From the NCBI GenBank assembly GCA_028821265.1, contig JAPPGU010000085.1, forward strand, positions 51,237-115,236: a stretch of DNA of 64,000 nucleotides, in the 5' to 3' direction. Made by a program: the position numbers and the translations under genes. The notes beneath the pieces were generated by a model. The model made no database searches, was not told the DNA's origin, and saw only the letters and a list, made by a program, of their open reading frames with translations. Source of the DNA: a bacterium (lineage in GTDB: Bacteria > Actinomycetota > Acidimicrobiia > Spongiisociales > Spongiisociaceae). Shown one piece after another: positions 1 to 9,164 of the stretch (position 1 is the stretch's first letter; every line of letters begins with the position of its first letter).

Positions 1-1
1 C

Positions 2-664
2 ACGATCGCCTACGGCATGACCGAGACCTCCCCTACGTCCACCCAGACGAAGACCACCGACTCGATAGAGAGACGGGTGTCCACCGTGGGCCGGGTGCAT
101 CCCCACGTCGAGATCAAGATCATCGACCCCGAGACCGGCGAGACCGTGGAGCGGGGACAGGACGGCGAGCTCTGTACCCGCGGTTACTCGATCATGTTGG
201 GGTACTGGAACGACCCGCAGCGAACCGAGGAGTCCATCGACGCCGACGGGTGGATGCACTCCGGTGACCTCGCCACGATGGACCCGGACGGTTACATGAA
301 CATCGTGGGCCGGATCAAGGACATGATCATCCGCGGCGGCGAGAACATCTACCCGAGGGAGATCGAGGAGTACCTGTACGGCCATCCCGCCATCGAGGAC
401 GTGCAGGTGATCGGCGTACCGGACGTCAAGTACGGCGAGCAGGTCATGGCGTGGGTGAAACTGCGGGAGGGCGCCGAGGCGACCGCACAGGACATCAGAG
501 ACTTCTGCCGGGGCCGGATCGCCCACTTCAAGGTCCCGCAATACGTGAAGTTCGTTGACAGCTTCCCGATGACGGTTACCGGCAAGATCCGCAAGGTCGA
601 GATGCGCGAGGCATCCATCGCCGAACTCGGACTGGAGGGCGCGGCCCGGATCGAGTCCGCCTGA
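2..664 (+). CDS. acyl-CoA synthetase (AMP-binding enzyme), C-terminal part, cut by window edge
   Basis: This is the C-terminal 220 or so residues of an adenylate-forming acyl-CoA synthetase, which would activate a carboxylic acid to its CoA thioester via an acyl-AMP. The reading frame is open from base 2. The first visible residues contain the A5-type motif YGMTETSP. They are followed by a GELCTRGY block, the SGD motif, the hinge-region motif [16 protein letters not shown] and, near the end, the TGKIRK motif carrying the catalytic lysine of this family. The N-terminal two-thirds, including the P-loop-like motif, lie upstream of the window. The motif set resembles fatty-acyl-CoA synthases more than acetyl-CoA synthetases, but the substrate cannot be read from this part. 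Confidence 0.9.
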   Translation, partial: TIAYGMTETSPTSTQTKTTDSIERRVSTVGRVHPHVEIKIIDPETGETVERGQDGELCTRGYSIMLGYWNDPQRTEESIDADGWMHSGDLATMDPDGYMNIVGRIKDMIIRGGENIYPREIEEYLYGHPAIEDVQVIGVPDVKYGEQVMAWVKLREGAEATAQDIRDFCRGRIAHFKVPQYVKFVDSFPMTVTGKIRKVEMREASIAELGLEGAARIESA

Positions 665-801
665 GCCACGGGTCATCCCGTGCTGCCACGGGCGGGTAGC
701 CTCCGGGGTACGGCCCGGCCTCGCCGCCGATCGCCGCTCCAGGGTCATCCGCCTCGGCGACCCCTGCGAAACCAGGCACACGGAACAGGATCGTTCGACC
801 G

Positions 802-1821
802 GTGAACCCGAACACCAAGGGGATGTTGTGGGCTGTGTCCGCGGTCCTGACCGGCTCCTGGTTACCTCTGTTCTACCTCTACACCCACGTCAGCAACGAC
901 CCATTCGTGTGGCGATCGTGGCTGCTGGTCTTCCAGGTCGTCATGCTCATCCCGGTGTTCTTCCTGGTCCCGGCCGAGAACAAGCGCTGGATAGAGAACA
1001 CCCGGCGGCTGCTGTTCTACTGGGGAGACGGCGGGGAGCCCGTCAAGGTGCGGAACGCGCAGGACATGCTTCGAGCCCCGGTCCTGTGGATGGCGATCTG
1101 CTTCGCCCTCGACCTGGCCTTCTGGGTATGGGCCGCCACGCTGATCGATCCGCTGGTGGTGACCATCATCTTCCAGCTGATGCTGATCGGGATGGTCTGG
1201 ATGGCGGCCCGGCTGGGCAGGAAGATCTCCGGCGGGCAGCGATCGTCCCCGCACGTCATCGGTGGCAAGCACTGGACGCTCATGTTCTTCTCGTTCCTGG
1301 GCGCCGCGCTGGTCATCTGGTCGGAGACGGCCGCGGTAAGCACCCTCAACTGGCTGGGTATAGCCGTGGCGTTCATGGGCACCGCGACCGCAGTCGGAAG
1401 CCTATGGGGAACCGTTTCGATCGGACGCATGATGGGGTGGCCGACCCGCAATCCCCACGACCTGGTCTGGAACGCCACATTCGCGGCGGTAGCCGGACGG
1501 GCACTCGCCCTACCACTGACCCTGGTGGGAAGCTTCCTGTTCTTCCCGCCGTCCGGCGACAGTTTCGACGTCACGTGGAACATGGTGGGCCTCCTGACCG
1601 CGACCGGAGTGTTCAATGCGGCCGGCGCCCTCAGCCACCGGTACTCCCTTTACGTGACCTCGAGCCTGAGCGTCCAGAGGATCATGTTCTTCTCGCCGGT
1701 CTTCCAGATGCTCTGGCTGTGGCTGTTCGCCGATGTCTCCATAGCCAACCCCCAGGCCCTCCTGGTCGGGACCGGGATCGTGCTCCTCTCCAACCTCGGC
1801 TGGCAGCGGGAGCAGTTGTGA
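802..1821 (+). CDS. polytopic membrane protein, DMT-like
   Basis: This is an integral membrane protein of 339 residues with about nine or ten hydrophobic segments and short loops. GTG is the apparent start, with only a weak AGGA-like ribosome site. The fold pattern resembles drug/metabolite transporter family proteins, but no EamA signature is clear and the substrate is unknown. It is distantly related to the first 340 residues of the much longer membrane protein at 54645-56444: both begin with an LW...SW(L/V)PL segment followed by a PFV..(R/Q)(S/F)WL helix, and both contain an RY..L motif before the last helices. It stands alone between the acyl-CoA synthetase and the convergent PspC-type genes. 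Confidence 0.6.
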   Translation: MNPNTKGMLWAVSAVLTGSWLPLFYLYTHVSNDPFVWRSWLLVFQVVMLIPVFFLVPAENKRWIENTRRLLFYWGDGGEPVKVRNAQDMLRAPVLWMAICFALDLAFWVWAATLIDPLVVTIIFQLMLIGMVWMAARLGRKISGGQRSSPHVIGGKHWTLMFFSFLGAALVIWSETAAVSTLNWLGIAVAFMGTATAVGSLWGTVSIGRMMGWPTRNPHDLVWNATFAAVAGRALALPLTLVGSFLFFPPSGDSFDVTWNMVGLLTATGVFNAAGALSHRYSLYVTSSLSVQRIMFFSPVFQMLWLWLFADVSIANPQALLVGTGIVLLSNLGWQREQL

Positions 1822-1858
1822 GACCCGGACCGGATTAGCCAGGCAGGAGCCGGCCGGT

Positions 1859-2146
1859 TCAGCCGGAAGCGGACTCCGTCTCGGCTTCTGCTTCGATCTC
1901 AGACTCGCCGTGCGTTTCGGTTGCGGCCTCTACCGGATCGGGCTCGGCCCCGCTCTCGCGGCGGCGGAAGAGAGAGCTCAGCATCGAGACCCCCACCAGC
2001 ACCATCGCCAGGGGTAGGAGCCACCGGACAGTGGCGAATCGGCTGAACTCATCGCTGAGCTCGGCGGGGACCACCAACCCGACCGCGAGCAGGATCAGCA
2101 CCACCCCGAACCCGAGCGAGAACACGTTGAAAGGGTGGCGTTTCAT
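1859..2146 (-). CDS. small two-helix membrane protein next to PspC gene
   Basis: This 95-residue protein has two hydrophobic segments (roughly residues 8-28 and 42-60), a short basic RRR stretch, and a very acidic C-terminal tail rich in Glu. Its start overlaps the stop of the upstream PspC-domain gene by four bases (ATGA), so the two are translated together. I do not recognise a family. The position suggests an accessory component of the envelope-stress module formed with the PspC/LiaF-like protein, probably in the inner membrane with its tail in the cytoplasm. Confidence 0.6.
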   Translation of the reverse strand: MKRHPFNVFSLGFGVVLILLAVGLVVPAELSDEFSRFATVRWLLPLAMVLVGVSMLSSLFRRRESGAEPDPVEAATETHGESEIEAEAETESASG

Positions 2147-3381
2147 CGGCTGTCCCCCACGGTCACCGTTGTCGATGGCCTTGGCGCTCCGGGCAACGTC
2201 CGGACCTCGATCTCACCCAGCCCCACGCTGGCATCGAGGATGATCATTCCGTGGGCGCCCTCCCAGACATAGTCGGACGTTATTCCGATCCCTTGCCTGG
2301 AGGTGCTGCCAAGATGGTCCCAGGTGCGTATCGACCCGATCCCTACCCGTCCGGACACGTCGGCCGCGACATCCTGGGGCAGGTAGACGATCAGTTCACC
2401 GATGCCGACCTCGGCCTTGACTCGGACCACCCTGCCCGTGAAGTCGACCTGCCTCATGTCGACCAGCAGACTCCCGACACCGAGACGGTAGGCATCGGGG
2501 ATCTGCTCCACTCCGGCCGGACGGTGGTATCCGTCTCCGGCGGACGTGCTGAACTCAGCCGTGTCCGATGACAACGACACCAGCACCACCGGTCCGTTAT
2601 CGGTCGTCCTGAACTCGACCTTGTCGGACACGAGCGACACCAGCACCACGGGCACGAGCACGATGCCCAGGGCAACCAGACCGCCGATCCGCCCGAACCA
2701 GGCGCCTACCACCAGCCCGAGACCCACCACCGCTACCAGCAACGCCATGTAGTGGCGGAAAGCCGGATTGAACCCGGGTACCACGCCGTCGAGGAACCCG
2801 AGTAATCCCAGCGAGATCAAGGCGGCTCCGACCGTCACGCGACCGAGGTGGGACTTATCCCGCGGCGGCGCCGGCACGGGACCGGCGGGCAAGGAGGAGG
2901 GAGGGCCGGCCCCAGGCTCTTCGACCTGGTCGGCAGGCGCCGCCTGCGGGACACTTGCGGAATCCGGGCTCTGCTGTTCCGGCGCGCTCAGGTCGCCGCG
3001 GTACAGCAATACTCCGATCCCCAGGAGGACGAGGGCAAACACAAGCTCGCCCCTCACCCACCTGGTCTCGGCGAGCAGCACGATCGCCGCGAGCCCGATG
3101 AGGATGACGCCCACCCACCGGCGCGCCGAGGGTCGGCCGGACCATCCCCGGACGATCGACTCGGTCTCGCCTTCATCCGGGATCAGGATCCAGCCTGCCG
3201 CGTAGAGGAAGATGCCGACGCCACCGACGGTCACGAGGACGATGAAGGCCACCCGGACGATCCAAGCCTCGATGCCGAGGCGGTGGGCGATTCCGAGCGC
3301 CACCCCTGCAATCCAGCGACCCTCGCCGGGTCTGCGGAGCGATGGGTGGCTGCTGTTCGTCATACCCATATCATCCATCAT
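2143..3381 (-). CDS. PspC-domain membrane protein with LiaF-like C-terminus
   Basis: The N-terminus carries a PspC domain (about residues 12-70; GVALGIAHRLGIEAWIVRVA and a WILIPDEGE end). Several membrane helices follow to about residue 260, with a Pro/Ala-rich linker between them. The C-terminal 130 residues form a beta-rich, glycine-containing region (GVGSLLVDMRQV, GIGELIVYLPQDV, GLGEIEVR) like the LiaF/DUF4097-type sensory domain of Firmicutes and Actinobacteria. Such proteins sense envelope stress and work with a NarL-family sensor kinase, and exactly such a kinase is transcribed divergently 150 bp away. The first ATG has AGGG six bases upstream; ATGs 4 and 6 codons further in are alternatives. 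Confidence 0.8.
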   Translation of the reverse strand: MMDDMGMTNSSHPSLRRPGEGRWIAGVALGIAHRLGIEAWIVRVAFIVLVTVGGVGIFLYAAGWILIPDEGETESIVRGWSGRPSARRWVGVILIGLAAIVLLAETRWVRGELVFALVLLGIGVLLYRGDLSAPEQQSPDSASVPQAAPADQVEEPGAGPPSSLPAGPVPAPPRDKSHLGRVTVGAALISLGLLGFLDGVVPGFNPAFRHYMALLVAVVGLGLVVGAWFGRIGGLVALGIVLVPVVLVSLVSDKVEFRTTDNGPVVLVSLSSDTAEFSTSAGDGYHRPAGVEQIPDAYRLGVGSLLVDMRQVDFTGRVVRVKAEVGIGELIVYLPQDVAADVSGRVGIGSIRTWDHLGSTSRQGIGITSDYVWEGAHGMIILDASVGLGEIEVRTLPGAPRPSTTVTVGDSR

Positions 3382-3532
3382 TCCGGACCCTGAGTCTGTG
3401 GGGTATCACCCTGAAACATCCCCCAGACCGGCCGCCGGCCGGGGGTATATCTCCGGTTCCGGGCCCGAACGGCAACCGGACGATGCCAACATAAGCCTCA
3501 TGCGAAGCCATACCGCACGAGAGGCCACGGCA

Positions 3533-4681
3533 ATGCCGGCACGGCGGGAACGGAACCGCCTGGTGGCCGGCGTGGCCGGAGGGATCGCCGACCAACTAGG
3601 CATCCCCGATCTCTATGTCCGCGCCGCCTTCCTGGTTCTCGCGCTCGTATGGGGACTGGGAATACTCCTCTACCTGGTGCTGTGGGCGCTGACCCTGGAC
3701 AAGACCGCCCGCCAGGATCCTGCTCCGGAGGCGGACGGGGAGCGGCGGGCGGCTTACGTCCTGATGTTCATCGGCTCGCTGCTGCTGCTCCGCAGCCTGG
3801 GGATCTGGAGCGGAGACGGTTGGGTCTGGCCCGGACTGGCACTGAGCTTCGGCATCGCCTTCCTGATGGACAGGGGTGACATCGATCCCCGCTCGGCCAT
3901 CCTGGGACTGTTCGATCCGCAGAGCGGAAGGTTCCGGGCGCGCACGGTGATCGGGATCGTGCTGGCGCTTGCCGGGGTGTCGATCCTCGCCAACGTGGCG
4001 GCTCCTGCCGTCGGAACCGTACTGCTGGCGGTGCTGATCACCGGAGTCGGCATGGTCGTGCTCTTCGGACCGTGGGTATGGAAACTAGGAGCAGATCTGG
4101 GGGCCGAACGCCGGAAGCGTATCCGCCAGGAGGAACGGGCCGACATGGCCGCCCACCTCCACGACTCGGTACTCCAGACGCTGGCCCTCATCCAGCGGAC
4201 CGACGACTCGCGAAGGATGGTGACGCTGGCCCGGGTCCAGGAGAGGGAGCTACGACGCTGGCTCTACGACACGAGCCCGGCCGACGGCCCGGAGCTGCTC
4301 TCGGCCGCGCTGCAGGAGGAAGCCGATCGTGTCGAGCACACGTTCGACGTTCGGGTCCAACTGGTCACGGTGGGGGACCGCCCCGTGGATGATGACGTCA
4401 GGGCGATCATCGCGGCCACAGGCGAGTCGCTGAACAACGCCGCCCGGCACTCGGGCACCGATCGGATCTCCGTCTACTCCGAGGTGGGTACGGACGCAAC
4501 GGACGTCTGGATCTCCGACCACGGCGTCGGTTTCGACCCCACCGCGGTGGCCGGAGACCGGCACGGAATCACCGCGTCCATTATCGGGCGGATGGAAGGC
4601 AAGGGCGGCACCGCCACCATCTCGTCGGCGCCGGGTGAAGGCACCGAGGTCCATCTGTATCTGGGAGGAGAGCCACGATGA
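3533..4681 (+). CDS. PspC-domain sensor histidine kinase (NarL/LiaS type)
   Basis: This 382-residue kinase has an N-terminal PspC domain (residues 1-60; LVAGVAGGIADQLGIPDLYV), four or so membrane helices to residue 185, then a HisKA_3-type dimerisation helix with HLHDSVLQTLALIQ (phosphoacceptor His210). A HATPase_c domain follows, with an N-box NNAARHS near residue 301 and a G1-box DHGVGF near 329. It should phosphorylate the response regulator encoded next, whose ATG overlaps its stop (ATGA). I chose the ATG at 3533 because GAGAGG lies eight bases upstream; an in-frame ATG at 3500 has no such site. The PspC modules on both sides of the divergent promoter suggest that membrane protein and kinase sense the same envelope signal. 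Confidence 0.88.
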   Translation: MPARRERNRLVAGVAGGIADQLGIPDLYVRAAFLVLALVWGLGILLYLVLWALTLDKTARQDPAPEADGERRAAYVLMFIGSLLLLRSLGIWSGDGWVWPGLALSFGIAFLMDRGDIDPRSAILGLFDPQSGRFRARTVIGIVLALAGVSILANVAAPAVGTVLLAVLITGVGMVVLFGPWVWKLGADLGAERRKRIRQEERADMAAHLHDSVLQTLALIQRTDDSRRMVTLARVQERELRRWLYDTSPADGPELLSAALQEEADRVEHTFDVRVQLVTVGDRPVDDDVRAIIAATGESLNNAARHSGTDRISVYSEVGTDATDVWISDHGVGFDPTAVAGDRHGITASIIGRMEGKGGTATISSAPGEGTEVHLYLGGEPR

Positions 4682-5316
4682 TCCGCGTCTTTCTGGTGGA
4701 TGACCACCGGCTTTTCCTCTCCGGAGTCAGGACGGAACTGTCCGATCCGCGCGACATCGAACTCATCGGCTCCGCCGGCGATGTGGACGATGCCATCGAC
4801 GCCCTGCGGCTCGATCCTCCCGACGTGGCGCTGGTGGATGTCCACATGCCGGGAGGCGGAGGCCTCGCGATCCTGGAGAACGTGCTCCAGACCCATCCGC
4901 AGGTGAAGTTCCTCGCCCTGTCCGTGTCGGACGCGGCCGAGGACGTCATCGCCATGATCAGGGCCGGGGCCCGTGGATACGTCACCAAGTCGATCCGCCC
5001 GGAGGCTCTGGTCGACGCGATCAGGCGGGTCCATGCGGGCGATGCGGTCTTCTCCCCCATGCTGGCCGGATTCGTGCTGGACACCTTCGCCGCCACCATC
5101 CCCGTTCCGGAGGATCCCGAACTGGATCAGCTGACCACCCGTGAGCAGGAGGTACTGCGCCTGATCGCCCGCGGCTTCTCCTACAAGCAGGTGGCGCACC
5201 GGCTGTACATCAGCCACAAGACGGTCGAGTCCCACGTTTCGGCGGTGCTCAGGAAACTCCAGCTAAGCAACCGCTACGAGCTCGCCAACTGGGCGAGCCG
5301 GAGGAGGATCGTCTAG
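4678..5316 (+). CDS. LuxR/NarL-family response regulator
   Basis: This 212-residue regulator has a receiver domain (residues 1-120) with the acidic pocket LVDDH, phosphoacceptor Asp54 in LVDVHMPGG, and the conserved Lys104 in YVTKSIRP. A LuxR-type helix-turn-helix follows at about 145-205 (LTTREQEVLRLIARG, ISHKTVESHV). It overlaps the PspC-kinase gene by four bases and is therefore its cognate regulator. A plausible target is the divergent PspC/LiaF-like gene pair, giving an autoregulated envelope-stress circuit; that target is inferred from gene order only. Confidence 0.93.
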   Translation: MIRVFLVDDHRLFLSGVRTELSDPRDIELIGSAGDVDDAIDALRLDPPDVALVDVHMPGGGGLAILENVLQTHPQVKFLALSVSDAAEDVIAMIRAGARGYVTKSIRPEALVDAIRRVHAGDAVFSPMLAGFVLDTFAATIPVPEDPELDQLTTREQEVLRLIARGFSYKQVAHRLYISHKTVESHVSAVLRKLQLSNRYELANWASRRRIV

Positions 5317-5434
5317 CCCTGGGCCAGGTCCCATACCAAAGGCCCGTCGTGGTGGGTGCCGCACCCCCGCCCATCGCGGTAACGTTGCGGTCTTGAATCC
5401 CTGGATGTGACCGCGTACCGGGAGCCTTTGGCCG

Positions 5435-6382
5435 ATGACCGATATACCTTCAGAAGCACCCGCCGAGGTACTGGCCTTCAACGAATGGGTGGCCGACCAG
5501 ACGCGGCACGCGCCACCTGTGTGGGAAGTGGGCGCCGCGGCGGGCCGCCAGGCCAGGGAGGAGGGCAGGTCATTGATCGGTCCTCCCCGTCTCTCGCCGC
5601 GAGCCTCGGTCCGCACCATCGACGGGCCCGGCGGGCCCATCCGGCTGCGGGTCATCCACCCGGAGGGAAGGGCGGCCCGGGGGGTATTCCTGCACATCCA
5701 CGGGGGAGGATGGGTGTGGGGCGGACCCCACCATCACGACCCTCAGATGACGGCTCTCGCGGACGCAACCGGTCTGATCTCGGTGTCCACCTCCTACCGC
5801 CTGGCGCCCGAGCATCCCCACCCGGCCGGTCCCGACGACTGCGAGGCCGCGGCCCTCTGGCTCCACCGGAATGCTGTCGACGCATTCGGGCACGAGCTGG
5901 TCGCGATCGGCGGGGAGTCGGCGGGCGGGCACCTCACCGCCGTCACCTGCCTGCGGCTGCGGGACCGCTACGGCCTGACCCCCTTCCGGGCGGCGCTGCT
6001 CACCTACGGGGCCTTCGACCTGCGCGGGACACCGTCGATGAGAGCCTTCGGCGACCAGCCACTGATCCTGAACACGTCCTCCATCGACTGGTTCGTGGAG
6101 TTGTTCACCGGAGACCGGGACCTCGAGGACCCCGACATCTCCCCCATCTGGGCCGATCTCGGTGGAATGCCGCCGGCGCTGTTCACCGTGGGCACCCTCG
6201 ACCCGCTGCTGGACGACTCGCTGTTCATGGCCGCCCGCTGGAAGGCCGCCGGCAACCCCGCCCGGCTCGACCTCTGGCCCGGCGGCCTGCACGCCTTCGA
6301 CCTGTACGACAACGCCTACGGGAATGCCGCCCGGGACAGGATGCACGAATACCTCACCGCGGTTCTCGATGAGGCTCGGTAG
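5435..6382 (+). CDS. alpha/beta hydrolase, HSL-type esterase/lipase
   Basis: This is a 315-residue alpha/beta-hydrolase of the hormone-sensitive lipase (family IV) type. The oxyanion-hole motif HGGGW is at 89-93, the nucleophile elbow GESAGG at 160-165 (Ser162), with Asp256 (GTLDPLLDD) and His286 (GLHAF) completing the triad. Such enzymes hydrolyse short- or medium-chain carboxyl esters in the cytoplasm. There is no signal peptide. The ATG has a GGGAG about ten bases upstream. The gene is monocistronic in appearance, with 118 bp on each side; the substrate is unknown. Confidence 0.9.
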   Translation: MTDIPSEAPAEVLAFNEWVADQTRHAPPVWEVGAAAGRQAREEGRSLIGPPRLSPRASVRTIDGPGGPIRLRVIHPEGRAARGVFLHIHGGGWVWGGPHHHDPQMTALADATGLISVSTSYRLAPEHPHPAGPDDCEAAALWLHRNAVDAFGHELVAIGGESAGGHLTAVTCLRLRDRYGLTPFRAALLTYGAFDLRGTPSMRAFGDQPLILNTSSIDWFVELFTGDRDLEDPDISPIWADLGGMPPALFTVGTLDPLLDDSLFMAARWKAAGNPARLDLWPGGLHAFDLYDNAYGNAARDRMHEYLTAVLDEAR

Positions 6383-6450
6383 CCGTCTCTACGGATCTTC
6401 ACCCGGCCACCTCCCAACCCAAGGCTCCTGGCGCGCTGGACCTCGCTCTC

Positions 6451-6461
6451 AACCTAAGGTT
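6451..6461. promoter_or_regulatory. 11-bp palindrome upstream of nitroreductase
   Basis: A perfect inverted repeat, AACCT-A-AGGTT, lies 41 bases before the nitroreductase start. It could be an operator for a dimeric regulator, or chance; no second copy was noticed nearby. Confidence 0.25.
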
Positions 6462-6501
6462 GCGGGTGCTGGGGGCGTAGAGCGACCGAGAGGAGGAAGA
6501 C

Positions 6502-7152
6502 GTGGACGTATTAGAGGCGATGCGGACGCAGCGCAGCGTCAAGCGTTTCAAGCCGGACCCGGTGTCCGACCACGACATCCGCACCATCCTGACCGCGGCC
6601 ACCTGGGCACCCAACGGCCACAACGCTCAGCCATGGGAGTTCATCGTGGTCAAGGACGCGGAACTCAAGAAGCGACTCGCCGACCTCTACCGGGAGGGCC
6701 TGCAGTTCCTGCTGGACCACCCTCTCCGCCAAGGTCGTACGGAGGTCGACGAGCGCACCTTCGAGAAGACCATGATCAGGAAGTCGGTCTACCTGCGCGA
6801 CCACCTCGAGAAGAGTCCGGTGCTCATCGTCGTGGCCATGAACCTCGACAAGCACAACCTGCCCCGATACGGGGTCCTCAAGGCCATCCGCACCGAGGCG
6901 GTCTACACATCCATCATGCCCTGCGTCCAGAACCTGATGCTGGCGGCCCGTGACCTCGGCCTCGGTACCTGCCTCACCACGGCCCTCAACATCCTCGAGG
7001 AGGACGCCAAGATCGCGCTCGGGATGCCGGAGGAGACCCAGATCATCGCCCTGATCCCGCTCGGGTATCCCGCCGACGACTTCAAGCCCGTCACCAGGAT
7101 CCCGGCCGCGGAGTTCACCCACTGGGATGGCTGGCAAGGACGGGACGACTAG
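6502..7152 (+). CDS. nitroreductase family FMN protein
   Basis: This 216-residue flavoprotein of the nitroreductase family has the typical N-terminus MRTQRSVKRFKPDPV and the WAPNGHNAQPWEF segment that contacts FMN, followed by the family's dimer-forming helices and a C-terminal IALIPLGYP strand. Members reduce nitro groups, quinones or enones with NAD(P)H, or have specialised roles in cofactor and natural-product chemistry; the substrate cannot be deduced. GTG is the start, preceded by a good ribosome site (GAGGAGGAAGA). It converges on the EamA gene at 7180 with only 27 bases between the stops. Confidence 0.88.
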   Translation: MDVLEAMRTQRSVKRFKPDPVSDHDIRTILTAATWAPNGHNAQPWEFIVVKDAELKKRLADLYREGLQFLLDHPLRQGRTEVDERTFEKTMIRKSVYLRDHLEKSPVLIVVAMNLDKHNLPRYGVLKAIRTEAVYTSIMPCVQNLMLAARDLGLGTCLTTALNILEEDAKIALGMPEETQIIALIPLGYPADDFKPVTRIPAAEFTHWDGWQGRDD

Positions 7153-7179
7153 CCACCAGCAACGTGGCCATAACCCCTG

Positions 7180-8103
7180 TTAGGCCTCGCGGCGGCTGGC
7201 TAGCCACGCGCCGAACAGCACCACCCCCGTACCGGCCCATTGGAGCGGGACCACCACCTCCGAACGGAAGGCCACTCCCAGCACTATGGCGACGAGCGGC
7301 AGGAAGTAGATCGCCACCCCCCCACGGGTGGGACCCACCCGTCCCACGAAGGAGGCCATGATCACGTACGCCACACCGGTGTTCAGCACTCCCAGCACGA
7401 TCACCGCGAGCGCCGGCCCGATCCTCCATTGCGAGCCGGCCAGGCCGGCCAGGCCGAAGGGCGCGGTGGCGACTGCCCCCACTCCGATCGCCCTCATCAT
7501 CACGGCGGGAGCCCCGTAGCGCTGCTGGAGCGGTACCGCCAGGTTGAGGGATATGCCGTACAGGAAGGTGGCGAGGACCACCAGGAAGACCCCCCACGCG
7601 CCTACGGTCGAGTCACGGATAGCAGGGATGCTGATGATGATCGCGCCGGCGAAGCCGAGGATGACGCCGACCGCAATACGGCGCCGCGGCAGGGAACGCA
7701 TCAGCACGATCGCGGTGCAGGTGCTGAAGATCGGCACCAGGGCGTTCAGCATGCCCGCGAGAGCCGAATCTATGTGCTGCTGGGCGATCGGGAACAGGAG
7801 GAAGGGCACGGCGACCCAGGTGAACCCCAGTATCACCACGCGGGGATAGTCCCTCCGTTCGATCCTCCTCCGGGCCACCGGTAGGGCCACCAGCACCAGG
7901 AAGCCCAGCGTCACCCTCACCCAGCTGATGGTCGGCGGCGCCAGCGACTCCAGTCCGATCTCGATGAGCAGGTATGACGAACCCCAGATGAGGGCCACCC
8001 CGGTAAGCAGTGCCCACTCGACCGGTCCGAACGGTCCGAGCTGCGATCCATGGGTGGTGAACGACAAGGGTCTACGACCGGAACTGTGGGAACGGGAGGG
8101 CAT
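7180..8103 (-). CDS. EamA-family (DMT) transporter, downstream copy
   Basis: This 307-residue protein has ten predicted membrane helices and two EamA repeats, the standard length for a metabolite or amino-acid exporter of this family. The opening GPVEWALLTGVALIWGSSY and the RVGPTRGGVAIYF motif are shared almost exactly with the neighbouring gene at 8170-9093, which has the same length and orientation. The pair therefore arose by tandem duplication and has since diverged (more than half of residues still match by eye). The substrate is unknown. The genes are 66 bp apart and probably co-transcribed. Confidence 0.9.
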   Translation of the reverse strand: MPSRSHSSGRRPLSFTTHGSQLGPFGPVEWALLTGVALIWGSSYLLIEIGLESLAPPTISWVRVTLGFLVLVALPVARRRIERRDYPRVVILGFTWVAVPFLLFPIAQQHIDSALAGMLNALVPIFSTCTAIVLMRSLPRRRIAVGVILGFAGAIIISIPAIRDSTVGAWGVFLVVLATFLYGISLNLAVPLQQRYGAPAVMMRAIGVGAVATAPFGLAGLAGSQWRIGPALAVIVLGVLNTGVAYVIMASFVGRVGPTRGGVAIYFLPLVAIVLGVAFRSEVVVPLQWAGTGVVLFGAWLASRREA

Positions 8104-8169
8104 GAGAGGAACGAGGGTACCGGGCCGGGCCTGGGCGGGATCCCGCCCGCTACTGTGCAGCGATCCCGG

Positions 8170-9093
8170 TCAGGACTCGCGCCGGCTGGTCAACCAGGCG
8201 CCCGACAGCACCACCGCCGTTCCGATCCACTGGATCGGGAGCACGATCTCGGAGCGGAAAACCGTGCCGAGCAGGATGGCGACGATCGGTATGAAGTAGA
8301 TCGCCACGCCCCCACGGGTCGGACCCACCCGCCCGGCGAACAGCACCATGAGCAGGAAACCCACCCCGGTGTTCACGACTCCCAGCACCGTGACCGCCAC
8401 CACCGGCCCCGTCTCCCAGGCTGAGTCCCCCAAGCCGGCGATGGCGAAGGGAGCGACCACGACCGACGATATACCCATGGCACGCGACATCAGCGCCGCA
8501 GCCCCGTACCGCTGCTGCAGGGGCACCGCCTGGGTGAGTCCCAGTCCGTAGAAGGCCGCAGCCACCACGGCCAACCAGACTCCCCACGCGGCCGCCGGCG
8601 ATTCCGACGCGGCGGGAAGCCCGAGGCTGATCGCCCCCACCAGCCCGAGCAGGAGTCCCGACACCTGGCGCATGCCGGGTAGCGTCCGCAGGAACACCAT
8701 GGCGATGGAAGCGGCGAAGATCGGGATGAGGGAATTGATCATTCCCGCCAGGGCGGAGTCGATGTGCTGCTGCGAGATCGGACTGAGCAGGAACGGAAAG
8801 CTGGTCCACACCAGCGCGAGAGCCGTGATCCTCGGCCAATCCGCCCGGTCGACGGGGCGGCGGGCGGCAGGGAGGCAGGTCATCACCAGGAAGCCCAGGG
8901 TCAACCTGACCCAGGTGACCACTGCCGGCGCCAGGGAGTCGAGCCCGATCTCGATGAGCAGGTATGACGATCCCCAGATGAGGGCCACACCGGTGAGCAG
9001 AGCCCACTCGACCGGTCCGAAGGCGCCGGGCTGCGATCCCCGCGCCGTGGAGAAGATGGGAGGCCGGCCCGATCGGCCGGGAGAGGAGGGCAT
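8170..9093 (-). CDS. EamA-family (DMT) transporter, upstream copy
   Basis: This is the paralogue of the adjacent 7180-8103 gene: 307 residues, ten predicted membrane helices and two EamA repeats in the inner membrane. The N-terminal 25 or so residues and the loops differ between the copies, while the helix containing LIWGSSYLLIEIGL, the QQHIDSALAGM motif and the RVGPTRGGVAIYF motif are kept. It is the promoter-proximal member of the pair and diverges from the YeiH-type gene 71 bp away. No strong ribosome site precedes the ATG at 9093, so an internal start or a leaderless message is possible. Confidence 0.88.
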   Translation of the reverse strand: MPSSPGRSGRPPIFSTARGSQPGAFGPVEWALLTGVALIWGSSYLLIEIGLDSLAPAVVTWVRLTLGFLVMTCLPAARRPVDRADWPRITALALVWTSFPFLLSPISQQHIDSALAGMINSLIPIFAASIAMVFLRTLPGMRQVSGLLLGLVGAISLGLPAASESPAAAWGVWLAVVAAAFYGLGLTQAVPLQQRYGAAALMSRAMGISSVVVAPFAIAGLGDSAWETGPVVAVTVLGVVNTGVGFLLMVLFAGRVGPTRGGVAIYFIPIVAILLGTVFRSEIVLPIQWIGTAVVLSGAWLTSRRES

Positions 9094-9164
9094 CGAGGAG
9101 CGAGGGTAGCCTTGCTTTCCGGCGCCGCCTGCGGCGGCCGCGTGCAGTTAGGAGGCAACGCCCG

